A stretch of 64,000 bases of DNA from Gigaspora margarita (GCA_009809945.1 WTPW01000433.1:9496-73495); one strand, 5' to 3'; shown: positions 42,471 to 56,037, counted from the first letter of the stretch. The notes: a model not told the origin generated them from the sequence alone. A program made the numbers and translations.

Positions 42471-45410
42471 AACTAGAGAGTAATCATAGTGTAATATGAT
42501 GCAGATCATATATCATTAACATGATATATCACATGTAAATTTTTTAATTATGAGTCAAATGAGTGATGCACCTAAATTTTATATGTAAAATTTGGCAAAT
42601 TTTGCTTTCTCAACTATTTAGCAAGAAGAAGCTGTCTGTTTAATTTCCAGGTATAAGTTTATGATTTCTCTAGCATTAGAAGGTTCTTCTCATAAAATAT
42701 TAAAGGTGGTTTATAATAAAATTGCAACTAATCATGCTAATGAAGTTATCTAATTTTTTGACAATTTTTACTATTTGTTTATAAGTGATGCATATTGTTG
42801 ACCTATAAAAATACACAAAAACGGGCATAACTCTTGACCTGATGATTAGAATTTGATAAAACAACTACCATTCGTCAAGATAGTTCGAATGAGCTATAGA
42901 ACATCTCTGTACAACCACTAGGTACTGAGATTGGAACCAATGAACAATCAAGTATAGGATCTACAATTTGATTGGCTAGGCAATCTACTGCACAAAAAAG
43001 TGCATATATAGTATTTATAAAACATGTCATATTTATTATATATATACTCTATATATTATTTATACACATATGTTATTTACATTTATATTATATATACTAT
43101 ATATTTTATTAGTAGTAGATATAGCACATATTGTATATAAAATAGATATAGCCTATTATATTTGTGAAAAACAAAAATGTATAAAAGTAGCTGATATGGA
43201 CCCCAAGTTCAACATCGAGTCTTCATACTCTTTCACTAATAAATATAATTATTTATTACTTAAATTAAATAATTATTAGTATCCTCATATACTTTTAATT
43301 GTAGCCTCTTTCATAGTTGCAAATTGCCTTAATTGATAATCTGCCTGTCAACTGGAGAGTGATAAAATGTAGCATGCTTCCATCTAAAATTTTTTCTTAT
43401 TAAGTTAACAATATATGTCCACTAATTGAAAGTTGTAGAGCTTGTTGAGATGCATCTAACAGTAGTTAGATAATCCAAATCAGCCCAGTGGATGGCAAGA
43501 TATCATCAAAAAATGTTTGGCTGACTATATAAAATCCTGTGATGGAGATTACATATGAAAATCACTATAGGCGAAATGTGGCGTGCTTCCATCTAAAAGT
43601 TTTTTTCTTACTAAGTTAATGATATATATCCACTAATTGAAAGTTGTAGAGCTCATTGAGATGCATCTAACGGTGGTTAGTTTTTCCAAATCAGCCCAGT
43701 GAGATGAAGAAATATTGTCAAAAAACGATTGGATAACTGTATAAAATCTTTATGTAAACAATGTTTGTTTATATAGAGATTTTATATAGTTGGCCAATTG
43801 TTTTTAATGATATCTCACCATCCACTAGGCCTATTTGGATGAACTAACTACTATTAGATGCATCTCAATAAGCTCTACAACCTTCAATTAGTGGACATGT
43901 ATCATTAACTTAGTAAGAAAAAACTTTTAGATAGAAGCACACCACATTTTGCCTATAGTAATTTTTATATGTAAGGCCAGACCAATTTAATTTGGTGGTT
44001 TACATTACATCCTGCTCACAAAAGAGGGGAGAGAGGGGTGGTTCATATAGTAAAATTTTAAAAAAATTTTTTTCAAAAAAAATTTTTCTGATTTGTTCCA
44101 TGACTATATAAAAATTTTCTGAAATATTCTATAGTACTATGTATATCTGTCAAAATTTTTTTTACTATGAGGGAGGGGAAGCTCTGAGGAAGGGTGGGTA
44201 ATATAAACTACTGAATTAAATTGGTCTGGCCTAATTTCTGTCACAGGATTTTATATAGTCAGCTAATTGTTTTTTGACAATATCTCACCATCCACTAAGC
44301 TGATTTGGATGATCTAACCACCATTAGATGTGTCTCAATGAGCTCTACAACTTTCAATTAGTGGACATATATTATTAACTTAATAAGAAAAAATTTTTAG
44401 ATAGAAGCATGCCACATTTCATCACTCTCTAGTTAATAGGTGGATTATCAATTAAATATTCTTTGTTAAGTTTTCTTGAAAAATGCTGTTTGACTTAGAT
44501 ATATTATAGTAACAAGTGAGATTAGACAAAGTGTTCACTGTCTAAGGTCATTCTAGTTATCTACTATCTTTAAAGAAGTGGATATAGGATAACAATATCA
44601 TTTCACCAAATTAGGCGATTGTGTCCATCAATTCAGTTGACAGTTCTAATTGCCTAATTTGGTGAAATGATATGCATTACTTTATACAAATAGTAAAAAT
44701 TGTCAAAAAATTAGCTAACGTTATTAGTCAATTAGTTGCAATTTTACCTTTAAAATTTTATGAGAAGAATCTTCTAATACTAGAAAAATTGCAAACTCAT
44801 ACCCAGAAATTAAACAGATAGTTTCTTCTTGCTAAATAAGTCAAAAAAGCAAATTTTACACAAATTTTATATATAAAATTTATGTGCATCACTCATTTTA
44901 CTCATAATTAAAAAATTTACACATGTGATCTGCATGACAAATTGTGTTACTGGTATGAAAATCACTATAGGCGAAATATGGTATGCTTCTATCTAAAAAT
45001 ATTTTTTACTAAGTTAATGATACATGTCCACTATTTGAAAGTTGTAGAGCTTATCAAGGCGCATCTAACGGTGGTTATATCATCCAAATCGGCCCAGTGG
45101 ATGGTGAGATATCATCAAAAAACAATTGGCCAACTATAAAATCTCTATGTTGTTTATATAGAGATTTTACAATCATTTTTCAATGATAACTTGCTATCAA
45201 CTGGGCCAATTTGGATGATCTAACCACTGTTAGATGCATCTTGATAAGCTCTACAACTTTTAATTAGTAGACATATATTATTAAGTTAGTAAGAAAAATA
45301 TTTTTAGATGGAAGCATGGCGCATTTCGCCTATAGTGATTTTAATATGTGATTTGCATCTATGATCACTCTCCAGTTGACAGGCAGATTATCAATTAATT
45401 TTTTTATTAG
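42460..45410. repeat. 3 kb nest of palindromes
   Basis: The outer arms are 42460-42780 and about 44660-45400: TAATTATGAGTCAAATGAGT faces ACTCATTTTACTCATAATTA, and AAGAAGAAGCTGTCTGTTTA faces AAACAGATAGTTTCTTCTTG. Inside are at least three smaller palindromes built on AAAATCACTATAGGCGAAAT, ACTAATTGAAAGTTGTAGAG and GATTTTATATAGTTGGCCAA (43555-43965, 43332-44460, 44955-45345). The block AATCTGCCTGTCAACTGGAG appears at 43338 and inverted at 45368. A TA-flanked MITE sits in one arm. The 65-69-codon frames here have no recognisable domains. Confidence 0.7.
43974..44231. mobile_element. TA-flanked MITE, AGGCCAGACC family, copy 2
   Basis: The ends AGGCCAGACCAATTTAATTT and GAATTAAATTGGTCTGGCC lie between TA (43972-43973, 44232-44233). 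The unbroken site is visible in the facing palindrome arm near 43548-43570 (its complement reads ATATGTAATCTCCATC), which confirms a TA target. Confidence 0.85.
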
Positions 45411-45419
45411 TTATAAATT

Positions 45420-45880
45420 ATATTAATTATTAATATCACTCTTTTCTTTTAATACTCTAAAATTACTCTTATTTACTAGTTATAAATTATATTAATTACT
45501 AATATTGCTCTTTTCTTTTAACACACTAAAATTACTCTTATTTACTAAAGGCCTAAAAAGAATTATCTCTAATTATTATAACTGTTAAATCATTATATAG
45601 ATCATCTTGTCAGTTCTGACATATCATATACTAATATAGCAAGTTAAAAATATTTATAAATAATATTTTATTTAATTATTGTTATTTTAAATATATCTTT
45701 TGGGAAAGTATATATTATAATATCAAGCTACAAATATAAATTTATTGTATAAAAATTAAATATTTTTTTTATTATTAATTTATACTAGCATGACAGATGG
45801 CACTTACGCGCCACCTATCTTATTTAATAGTTTTTAATATATTAGTGAGTTAGCAAACAATTGAGATACATGTAGTATCT
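45420..45880. other. AT-rich stretch with a short direct repeat
   Basis: TAGTTATAAATTATATTAAT and TAATATTGCTCTTTTCTTTT occur twice in tandem between 45408 and 45550. The remainder shows nothing I can name. Confidence 0.45.
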
Positions 45881-45884
45881 GATA

Positions 45885-48800
45885 AAGATTGAGTTAGTTT
45901 GAATTAGAATTATTATGATTTAAATTAAGATTTATTATAAAAATTCAGTAAAAGAATTTACCCTAACAACACAGTACACATAGTGGTTAAGTTTGTATTG
46001 AAATTATCATAATTTATATCATGAGTTAATTAAAAAAGTTTATTATGGAACTCTCTATTCTGGTGACTACTATATGTGATTAAGGTTGGTTTAGTTTGCA
46101 TCAGAATGATTATGGTTTCTACCATGAGTTATCATAAAATGTTTTGTTACANAACTTACTTGTTATTCCAGTGTTATAGGGTTGAGTTGGTTTGTAATAG
46201 AATTATTGTAATTTTTATCATGAGCTACTATAAAAAAAATTTCTACTTAATGCAGTATATAGTGGTTGAGTTAGTTTGCATTGAAATTATTATTAAGTTA
46301 CTATAAAATTTTGTTACAAACTTACTGGCATTCCATGACCACAATATATGATTAGGTTGAATAAGTTTGCATTAAAATTATTGTAATTTCTACTATAAGT
46401 TAAAAAATTTATCTACAGAATCGCTATTATGGTAACTACAATATGCAGTTAAAGTTGAGTCAGTTTGTATTTAAATTATCATGATTTTATTAGTTTAAAT
46501 TGAGTTAGTTTGTATTAGAACTACTTTAATTGCAATTGTTGAACTACTTTTAAAAAAATTATTGCAGAATTTACTTACTATTCCAATGATCATAGTATGC
46601 AGTTAAGGTTGAGTTGCNTTTCATTAAAAGTATTGTAAAGCTCTGTTAACCATAGTATGTAATTAAGGCTGAATTAATTTGCATTGGAATTATTGTAATT
46701 TTTATATAGTTAAAATTGAGGTAGTTTGTATTAAAATTATCATAATTTTTGTTGAGAGTTACTATATGTTAAAGACTTATTTACTGTGGCCATAGTATGC
46801 AGCTAAGAAGGTTAGTTCACATTGGAATTATTGTGATTTTATTATGAGTTACTGCAAAAATATTGTTATAGAAATTACTTGATAACAACATTATGTGGTT
46901 AAATTTGAGTTGGTTTGCATTAGAATTATCAAAAATATATTGTTATTGTACAAAATTTTATTATAAAACTTACTTGCAATTCTAGTGATACATTTGTAGC
47001 TGAGTTAGTTTGTATTTGAATTATTATAACTTTACTNAGAGCTACTGTAAACAATTTCATTATATAACTTACTCACCAATGCAGTATAGTGATAAGGTTG
47101 AGTTAATTTATATTGAATTATTATGATTGTTATTATAAGTTACTATAAAAAAAATTATATTACAAAATTTACTATCTTAGGAATATGTAGTTAAAATAAA
47201 GTTACTTTGTCATTACTTCTACTATGAATTACTGTAAAAAAATCCATTATAGAACTCACTATTCTTGTGGTATTTTTGTGGTCACAGTATGCAGTTTAAT
47301 TTGCATTAAATTATTATAGTTAAGGTTGAATTAGCTTGAATTAGAATTATTGTAATTTCTGTAGTAAGTTACTGTAAAAAAATTCTGTTACAAAACTTAG
47401 CAGTATCTTCCATTCTGGTAACCAAATTGTGGTTAAGGTTAAGATAGTTTGTATTAGAATTTTTGTGATTTTATTATGTAATAATGGTGTAAAGTTTTGT
47501 TATAGAACTTACTTGCTATTCCAATAACCATAGTATATATGTAGTTTAAGTTTAGTTTTTATTGAAATTATCATAATATTATCATGGGTTATTGAAAAAT
47601 TGTTATAAAATGATATTCCATTAAAACATAGTTTGTATTGGAATTATTACAATTTCTACTAAGTTACAGTAAAAAATTTTGTTGCATAACTTGAGTTAAC
47701 TTGCATTGGAATTATTGTGTTTTCTATGTAGTTTAAACTGATAGTTTATTGTGATTCTATTGAGAGTTATTATAAAAAATTGTTACAGAACTTTACTCAT
47801 TATTCCAGTGGCACAGTATAGTTAATATAGATTTAATTTGTATTAGAATTATCATGATTTTTATTATGGGTAAAAAATTCTATCACCATTCTAGACTGCA
47901 GGATGTGATTAAGTTAGTTTGCAATGGAATTATCATGCTTCTATAGTTAAGGTTGAGTTAGTTTGTATTGGAATTTTTATAATTTCTATTATAAGTAACT
48001 ATAAAAATTTTATTACAAACCTTACTACTCCAGTGACTATAGTTTGTGGTTAAGATTGAGTTAGTTTGCATTGGAATTATCTTGATTTCTATATTACTGT
48101 AAAATTCTGTTATAGAACTTTCTAACCAGTGACTATAATATTTGGTTAAAAAATTGAGTTAGTTTGCATTAAATTTATAATAACTTCTATTATGAGTCAT
48201 TGTAAAAAATTTTGGTAATACATAGTATATAATTAAGCTTGAGTGGTATATTACAATTAAGATTAAGTTAATTTGCATTGAAATTAACATCTTGCTATTT
48301 TGGTGATTACAATATGTAGTTAAGATCGAATTGGTTTGCATAGGAATTATTGTGATTTCTACCAGGACCCCTGAATACTAATGTTATATATATATATATA
48401 ACCTTTGTCTTTAAACTTTATATAAGTGTACACTTAAATTTTATTATAAAGTGTACACAAACATTAAAGCAACAGTTTAAGCGTACGATATACCTTTGAA
48501 TAATAATTTTAGATTTATAATTAAGTGTACAACATAGTTTTAACTAAAAATAAATTAATGTATGACAAAGATATAATAAATGTTTAAAATTAAATTACTT
48601 TAAAAAAGTAAAAGTTAATAAAAATATTTATGTTTTAAAATTTCAATTAATTGAAATTGGTATATTTAATTTTATACAATGTTGTAATCCACAAAAGTTA
48701 TATCTTTTTGTGAAGCAACAATATTATATTATAGTGCTAAAGAGACCTTTATTCAAGTAAAATAGAAACTTACCTCCTAGTTACTATTAAGTTAAATTAT

Positions 48801-49735
48801 ATATATTCTCCATACAGTACATACCAATTATTGTAATACTTAAGCAAACAATATTGATATTGTTCTAGAATCAATTTAGAAACAGATATATAAAGTTGAT
48901 ACTAAATTATGCACAATAAAATAAATATTGTTTCTATTATTGATTTTACTAGTTTTTATTAAATTTTGTATGTTATATATATTATATTTATATATTATAT
49001 ACGACTAATTATTCTTGCACCATAAGTAACTGAACAACATATCTTTTTTGATATTATTAATTAAGTGTACATCAAAGGTTGAGTTAAGTTGTTATTAAAA
49101 AAATAAGATTTGTATAACTGTATGATAAACATTTTAAAAAATTTAGTCTAAGTGTACTACAAACGTTTTATGCATATATTCAGGGGTCCTTTTCTACCTT
49201 GACTTACTGTAAAAAATTCTGTTGCAGAGCTTGCTATTCTAGTAACTATAGTATAATTAAGGTTAAGTTAGTTGTATTGGAATTATCATGATTTTTATGT
49301 AGTTAGAATTGAGTTAGTTTGTAATTGAGTTATTGTAATTTCTATCAAGAGTTACTTAAAATTGTTACAAAACTTACTTGCTATTCTAATAACACAGTAT
49401 ATGAATTAGTTTGTATTAGAATTATCATGTTTCTATCATAAGGTACCATACAAATTCTGTTGCAGAACTTGCTATTCTGGTGACTATAGCATTTGGTGTG
49501 ACTATTATTTGCATCAGAATTAACATGATTTCTATTGTGAGTTACTGTAAGAAATTCTGTTGCAAAGCTTACTCCAGTACTTGCTTTTCCAATGAACATA
49601 GTGTGTGGTAAAATATTATGTTGCAAAACTTATTTGTTAGAGTAAGTTGAATTATTGTAATTTCTATCATGTTACTGTGAAAATTTTGTTCCAGGACTTA
49701 CTTGCTATTCCGATAACCACAATATGTAGTTAAAC
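45885..49735. repeat. Degenerate tandem satellite array, unit about 85-110 bp
   Basis: Each unit carries, in order, GTTGAGTTAGTTTGCATT, GGAATTATTGTGATTTCTA, ATGAGTTACTGTAAAAAATT, CTGTTACAGAACTTACTTGC and TATTCCAGTGACCATAGTAT. About 25-30 units are visible. They vary in length and many lack a part. Single N bases (46152, 46618, 47037) suggest assembly difficulty. The array is split by an 827-bp hAT-like element (48364-49190). Reading frames in it (60-81 codons) follow the repeat and are not genes. Confidence 0.82.
48364..49190. mobile_element. 827-bp hAT-like element inside the satellite, AGGACCCCTGAATA ends
   Basis: It starts AGGACCCCTGAATA and ends TATTCAGGGGTCCT (perfect 14-bp TIR). The 8-bp TSD TTTCTACC lies at 48356-48363 and 49191-49198. 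Across the junction the satellite unit (GATTTCTACC, then GACTTACTGTAAAAAATTCTG) resumes at the same register. The interior repeats AAGTGTACA words in both directions. No gene. Confidence 0.93.
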
Positions 49736-49739
49736 ATTT

Positions 49740-50688
49740 ATTATTAACACAATAGCTATGCGATATTTGATGCTGTGCAAGATTAGTGATCATGTGTGAC
49801 ATTTAAAAAAATAATGAAATTACAGAGTTAACAATGAATGTTCGAAAATGTCGCAATAGTCACAAATTACAAAAATACTGCATAATGATCAATATTTGAA
49901 AATGTCCTACTTTAAATGACAACTATTCTTTCCAAAAATGAACAAACAAAAATCATTACTCCAATTAAAATAGGAATTTTAAAAATCAGAATAAGCAGTG
50001 ATATCAATAAAGGGAAACCATCCTTACTGCCTTCCATAACATGAAACATGATCATCCTGGTAATGGCAAGAAATTAAAAAAAAATTATACAGTACATGCA
50101 ATAACCACAAAATACACTAAAGTGCATCTAATACTAAAACATAGATTATTAAACCACATAAAATTATATAGCTTCTCACCATGAAAAAAAGAGATAACGA
50201 TAACTATAATAACTTCTTAACAGGAAAAATATAGCTCACCAAAAAGTTAAACAGAACTATCTCTCCACATTTAATGTGATCGTACTGGTAAAAAAAAAAT
50301 TTTTAATCTGATAAACGTAATAATTTAATTATAATATCACGATATTTATTTACATATATGTGGACAAAAAATTAAAAGCCAGTTAGACAATATTGATACT
50401 CAAATCATGTCATAAACAGGATTATATGTCAAAAGGTAGTTTAAGCCACCCTAATTTAAAATTTTTAAATGCCTACAAAATAAATATCATAGCTTTTACA
50501 GGATATAACTTGATTAAAATGTAACATGCATCAAAAATGTAACTTTTAAGGGTACCTGGCACATGATACGCTTTTAATATATAGTATTAGATATTAAAAA
50601 ATAATAAATAGTTTATATATTTATAAGTATTTTTTTTTATTATACAAACTATATTTTTTTATATAAAAAAAATTCTAGTGATATTTTG
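49740..50688. other. Intergenic stretch, nothing recognised
   Basis: More mixed composition at 49750-50330 (for example TGTTCGAAAATGTCGCAATA, CATCCTTACTGCCTTCCATA). No open frame, RNA gene or repeat is recognised. Confidence 0.4.
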
Positions 50689-52754
50689 CATAAGGGAGGT
50701 ATGTCTAATTTGGCGCAGTGCCTAATTTATACACTAATGATATCTTATGAACTGTTAATTGAAATTATATGATTTTGGTACTATTGAATTTGTTTCATCG
50801 AGAAAAATTGAATGGTACCAAAATCGTATGATTCTGACTGATCATTCATGAGATATTATTTTTTTTAAATTCAGCAGTCATGCCGCAACTTTTATTTCCC
50901 ATAATTGTAACACTAGTACATTATGAGCTACCTACAACTAATTGTTGTTTGTTGGTTTCTATATATTAAAGTGCGACCCATCCGGTTACCACTAAGGGCA
51001 CCCAAAAGTGACCTGCTATATCAAACTTTTTCTTATCATCAACCCTTCATCTCAATAGACTTCGAATTGCCTGAATCACTGATTGGATTTTGCCGCCTGT
51101 CATAACTGCCTACTTTTTAACCCTCTTCTTCTAACTTCTCGAGTAGCAGGATTCTGCCAGAAAAAACAGTCAAGTAAAGAAAATAAAAGGAATAAAAAAA
51201 AGGGGATAACTACACTACCTAAATGACTACCCAAAATATGAACAAAAGAAAATGAAAAGAAAGAGGAAAAGGGCAAAAAGTAAACAGCTATGACAGCACA
51301 TTTACGTTTATGCACAATGATAAAAATTATATAATACTACACAGGGAAACACCCCACCTAAGTATTATATGTACATATAGAAAAAAGGAAAAGGAAAAAG
51401 AAAAGAAAAAAAGAAAAAAGAACATTCTGGAATTTATTCTGCAGATCAGCCTACTCCTCTGCGCCACAACTTGATACGCGTCATTCTTGTTTACCAACTT
51501 GCATGCCTTCTTCCTGATTAGAATAGGAACAACAATGCTGATCTTTTGGAGGGGGTATGCCGAATTCCCACTTTTTGTTCAAAATTCCAGAAAAAAAGTC
51601 CAAGCGAGAATGTGGTATGTAGTGTGCGGTATTTTGGTGTACTTGTTATCAAAAACCTTAAAGAAGGTGTTGGAAAACTCATTTTTAAGCTCACCACCAT
51701 GCCTAACTATAGAACCTTCATCAACAAAAGGAGTTTTGCCTTCTACCAGAATTTCTTGTGCCAAGGGCACCACCTGTCAGTTATCTTGCACAACTGACGC
51801 TTCTGGCTTGCTTGCCGAATATATAAGGGAGTCCTAGGAGTTTTGCCTGTTGACCTTTATAAGAACCAGTATTATAGTTGCTTCATCTTTTGCTAAAAAA
51901 TTTTTTGTTTCCTTTGATCGGAGTTTGGACAAGTGATCGTCAGAAAGGATTCATGAGATATTATCATTTAACCAAAATTATATATAAATATATAATTTTT
52001 GAAAATTAAAATAAAATCGTAGATAAAATTTGATGGATTGGTCCGTTTTTGATGATTTTACTACCAAAATAACCATCTTGAAGAGATGATCTCAACAAGC
52101 CCAAAATCATTAAAGTCCAATCACGGGATCACAATATCGTTAAGATTTTCATATCACTTTTAATAAAAGTTATTTAGTTTAACTAATCTAATTTTCATCA
52201 AAAATGATAAGAAAATCTTAACAATCTTGTGACCCCATGATTGGATTTTAACAATTTTGGGCTCATTGGAATCGTCTCTTCAAGGCCATCATGTTTGTGG
52301 CAAAATAATAAAAAATGAACCAGTCTGTCAAAAGTTATCATGATTTTATATTAATTTTAAAAGTTGTTTTACACAGGTTATTTTAGTCAAATGATGATAT
52401 CTTGTAAACTATAAATCAAAATCACATGATTTTAGTACCATCCGACTCGTCTCTTCATGATGAATCGAATGGTGCCAAAATCATGTAATTTGGATTAATG
52501 GTTCACAAGATATTATTAGAAATCTTTAATGCACCAAATTAGGCACTGCATCAAAATAGAACTGTGTTTTTAGGATAAACTTTAAAGGGTGATAACTTTT
52601 GATTGAGTAATCGTAATCAGGTGATTTTAGTATCATTTGATTCATCTCGATGAAACGAATTGAATAGTGCCAAAATAATCAGATTTTGATCAATACATCA
52701 CATGATATTCATTGTAGAACTTAACTGCATCAAATAAGGCATACCTCCCTTATG
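50689..52754. mobile_element. 2.07 kb inverted-repeat element with a less AT-rich interior
   Basis: CATAAGGGAGGTATGTCTAA at the left faces AAATAAGGCATACCTCCCTTATG at the right. Similarity continues inward with a palindromic block containing TTTTGGTAC(C/T)ATT and ACCAAAATC. That block occurs three times (50745-50860, 52393-52512, 52597-52700). Another palindrome lies at 52010-52345 (GGATCACAATATCGTTAAGA against TCTTAACAATCTTGTGACCC). Between 50900 and 51900 the composition is near-balanced and holds a coding-like fragment. No TSD is clear. Confidence 0.7.
51440..51830 (-). pseudogene. Unrecognised coding-like fragment inside the TIR element
   Basis: On the minus strand, 51579-51773 reads VPLAQEILVEGKTPFVDEGS, continues IVRHGGELKNEFSNTFFKVF and ends soon after. 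A different frame downstream (51430-51520) is open with SIVVPILIRKKACKLVNKND and QVVAQRSRLICRINS. Codon use looks coding-like in both, so they may be two exons or two frames of one decayed gene. I do not recognise the protein. Its place between inverted repeats suggests sequence captured by a transposon. A plus-strand frame of 116 codons (51487-51837) overlaps; it is poorer in charged residues and less likely. Confidence 0.4.
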
Positions 52755-53690
52755 TAATAAAATTTTTATAAAATTAAAAATATTAGTCATTAATATAGTT
52801 TATAGGTTAAAAACTAGTAAATAAAATAAATATACTAACTTTTAGTATAATATATACTTATATAACAAATTAATAAAATTTATAATCAATAAATTTTTAG
52901 TTAATATCAGTTTAAAATTAATAAAATTTATAATCAATAAATTTTTTAGTTAATATTAGTTTAAAATTAGAGTTTAAAGAATTATTTTATATATATATAT
53001 GCATATAAAATTTTTAAAATTAAAATATATTGATTTTTAACTTTTTTGACCTAAATAGGTATTATTTTTACTATATAAAATAGTAGTAAATTAGTTAAAT
53101 TAGTATTATAAATTATACTATACCTTTTTTTCTACATAATAACCTTATTTGAAATTTTGCAGGTTTGTTCTTGATAGTTGCATCAAGGCACTTGTGAATT
53201 ATCACAAAATATACTTGAGTTTGATTGAGTAAAATTTAAAAATACTAGAAATTTTAATTTTTTAACTTATTTTATTTTAAAAATTAACCAATTTTAAAAA
53301 TTTTTTAAAAAATATTAAATTAATAATTAATAGAATTTCTTTTTATAAATAAATTATATATATGTTTAATATTATATATAATTTTTTTAAAATTTTAATT
53401 CATAAAAATCAAACCTTTATTATATAGTAACTTTGAACTATTAATATTTTCATCCAAAAGTGATGAGACTACCTATATATGCAACTATTAAATTTCTATA
53501 GGCATGTGATTTTAAATCAATCACAGTACCAGATTAGATATGATTTAAAAATGAAGCAAAATAGCTGGCTTTTAAAAAATTATTTTAACACAAAATTTGG
53601 TGCCTTCTGTATCTTAACTAGAAAAATTTCTTGCAAAATTTTACTATATATAAAGCTTTTGTTAATACTGTCTGAATGCTCACTTTAATG
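52755..53690. other. AT-rich intergenic stretch with a short tandem duplication
   Basis: AATTTATAATCAATAAATTT plus TTAGTTAATATTAGTTTAAA occurs twice near 52860-52970. Nothing else is recognised. Confidence 0.45.
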
Positions 53691-54858
53691 CTTTTGAACA
53701 CAATTCAAGTTTGGTCAAACTCTAAATTTACTAAATTTCGAACTCAAACCAGACTCAAACTCAATCATAAGTTTGTTCAGATTTGGTTTGAAGTCTGCAA
53801 ACTAGTTTGAATCAATTATTTATATATATTTGAATGCTAAACAAGTTATTTAAAGTGAAAAATAAGAATCAATTAGTAAAATTTAAATAATTATAGTATT
53901 TTATATAATTTTATTAATAAAATTATCAAAAAATTGTATTACTTAAAATTTTATAAATTGATTATTACTTTAAATTTTATAATTGATTATTACTTAAAAT
54001 TTTACTAATTGATTATTACTTGAAATTTTACTAACTTCTTGTACTAAATAATTTTGTTTAGAACCAAAACTATATCAAATTATCTTATTTGAGGGTAGAG
54101 TATATGTAGATCATTTTTATAATACTAATTATGACTCTACTATGTAAATCAGATTACACAATGCAATCAATACAGATGAGTTACATAAAAATAAATATAA
54201 CATTATAAAATATCACTAAGCCTGTTTTTGAATACTTGTTTTTTCATTTTCAAAATATAAAGAAAAAACCATTTTACTAAGTTGTTATATTAAAAATTTA
54301 TTACTAAGTTAATAAAATTTGCGAGTGATAAATAAATTTTGCAAGTGCAATGTGAAATTAGCTAATCAAATCACATAATGTACAAGTAATTTACAAGTGA
54401 ACAATATAAAGTAAACTCTACCCTTAATTTTGAAAATTTTTATAAAAATTTAAAATTATGCATCTTTGTTTATAAAAAATAAAATATACCAAAATAAGAT
54501 ATTTTTTAGTACTAATTAAGTTTATTTAAAGCAAAAAATTAGAATAAATTAGTTATATTTATATAACATATCAGCAGATTGGTATAACATATCAGCTCGA
54601 CCAATCATAATTGAGGATTATCAAAAAATTTTACTCAAATTTTATTACAAAGTGAATTTTCACAAAAATAACCTTTTTAACCAGTTTTGTATTTATAATT
54701 AAGTAAATAGAAAATTCCAAAATTCATATATTTAATTATAAGCCAAAAGTAGATCAAAAAGGTCATTTTTATGAAAATTAGCTTCTGAATTTACCCTTGA
54801 TAGTTACCAACCTATCTAACAATACCCAATCCATCCTAAAACATCTGAGTATTTCAAC

Positions 54859-55147
54859 AGGACCCTGGACATCTCTCATATAGTCATAACTGGATTTTGG
54901 CCAATTTTGACCCAATTTGCTAAAAATGACAAAATCTATTTACTTTAATAACTTAATCCAGTGATCAGAATTGAATAAACCTTTTTTTGTTAGATGCCCT
55001 CACTGAGAGCTTCATTTTAAAAAGGCTCATTCAAATTGGACCACTGGATACCAAGATAATTGCCAAAACCTGTTTTTGCTTCTTAAATTTAGGTGTTTTT
55101 GCTAAAAAATTTCAAGTATGACCTCTATACTAGATGTCCAGGATTCT
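54859..55147. mobile_element. hAT-like MITE, AGGACCCTGGACATCT family, copy 2
   Basis: Ends AGGACCCTGGACATCT and AGATGTCCAGGATTCT. The perfect 8-bp TSD ATTTCAAC lies at 54851-54858 and 55148-55155. It is 289 bp long and nearly identical through its length to the copy at 5610-5904 (TTTTGGCCAATTTTGACC; TCAAATTGGACCAC). Confidence 0.92.
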
Positions 55148-55705
55148 ATTTCAACAAACAATAAAAGTACTTCTTTTTACAGTTTTATTGGTTTTTTAAC
55201 TTGTCTAGACATCAAAAAGGCTCTTTTGTTAGTTGCAACAAGTACTTCGTTTGTTAGTTTTTTAACATTACTTAGGACAAATTTTTATATAACAGTTTAT
55301 TGAAAAACGACTCAATTATGCTGATAAGCTGGTATGATAATAATATTTTGTATAATTTTATTAATAAAATTATTAAAAATACTTTTTACTTAACTTTTTA
55401 CTAATTGATCATAACTTCTTGCATTAAGTAAACTTGTTTATATTAGAAAATATATCAAATTTGTATATTTATTTATTTTTTTTTCAAATTTTGAAAAAAG
55501 AATACTTGATCTTGAAAATATTTATTAAAAATTTAAATTAAACATCTTTGCTTCAAATTTTAAAATTAAAATAAAGTAAAATATACCAAAATAATGTATT
55601 TTTGTGCTGTGCATGTTTATTTAAAGCAAAAAATAGAATCAATTAATAAAATTAAACTTATAGAAATTTATTTAGACTTAAAAAATTTGTATAATTTATT
55701 AATAA

Positions 55706-56037
55706 GAAATAATCTAGTTGTCACTAGCAGTGACATCACCGGATTGCAGATCATGTTATGGAATCAAAACAAATGTTAAAGTTAATTGTCATTAGAGTTA
55801 GGGTTAGCATTAAATTAGGGTTGGTTGGGGTGTACTATATGGTAAAATTTTGCAAAAATTTTTTTAATTAGACAAAAAAGGTGATTTCATAGGTAAAATC
55901 TTGTGCTATCGTGAATTTTTGAAAATTTTCAATGTTTTCTTTATTTTCAGGTTACACAAACATTACACTGATCCCATGATGTGATTGGTCAATTGCAACC
56001 TAGTGCTGTTACCGCTAGCGACAAATAGATTTGCCCT
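55706..56037. mobile_element. MITE of the TATTTGTCACC family with probable 8-bp TSD
   Basis: The right end CGACAAATAGATTTGCCCT faces a diverged left end GAAATAATCTAGTTGTCAC. ATTAATAA flanks both sides (55698-55705, 56038-56045). That octamer is the centre of the surrounding palindromic repeat, so the element inserted at a palindrome centre. The interior contains GTTAGGGTTAGCATTA. Confidence 0.75.

Noticed and set aside
46076-49626. Frames of 60-81 codons in the satellite (46076-46306, 48159-48341, 49381-49626)
   Set aside because: They follow the repeat unit, contain an N or cross the inserted element, and show no domain.
45885-49735. Possible CRISPR-like array
   Set aside because: Units are long, degenerate and without constant spacers; the DNA is eukaryotic. 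It is a satellite.
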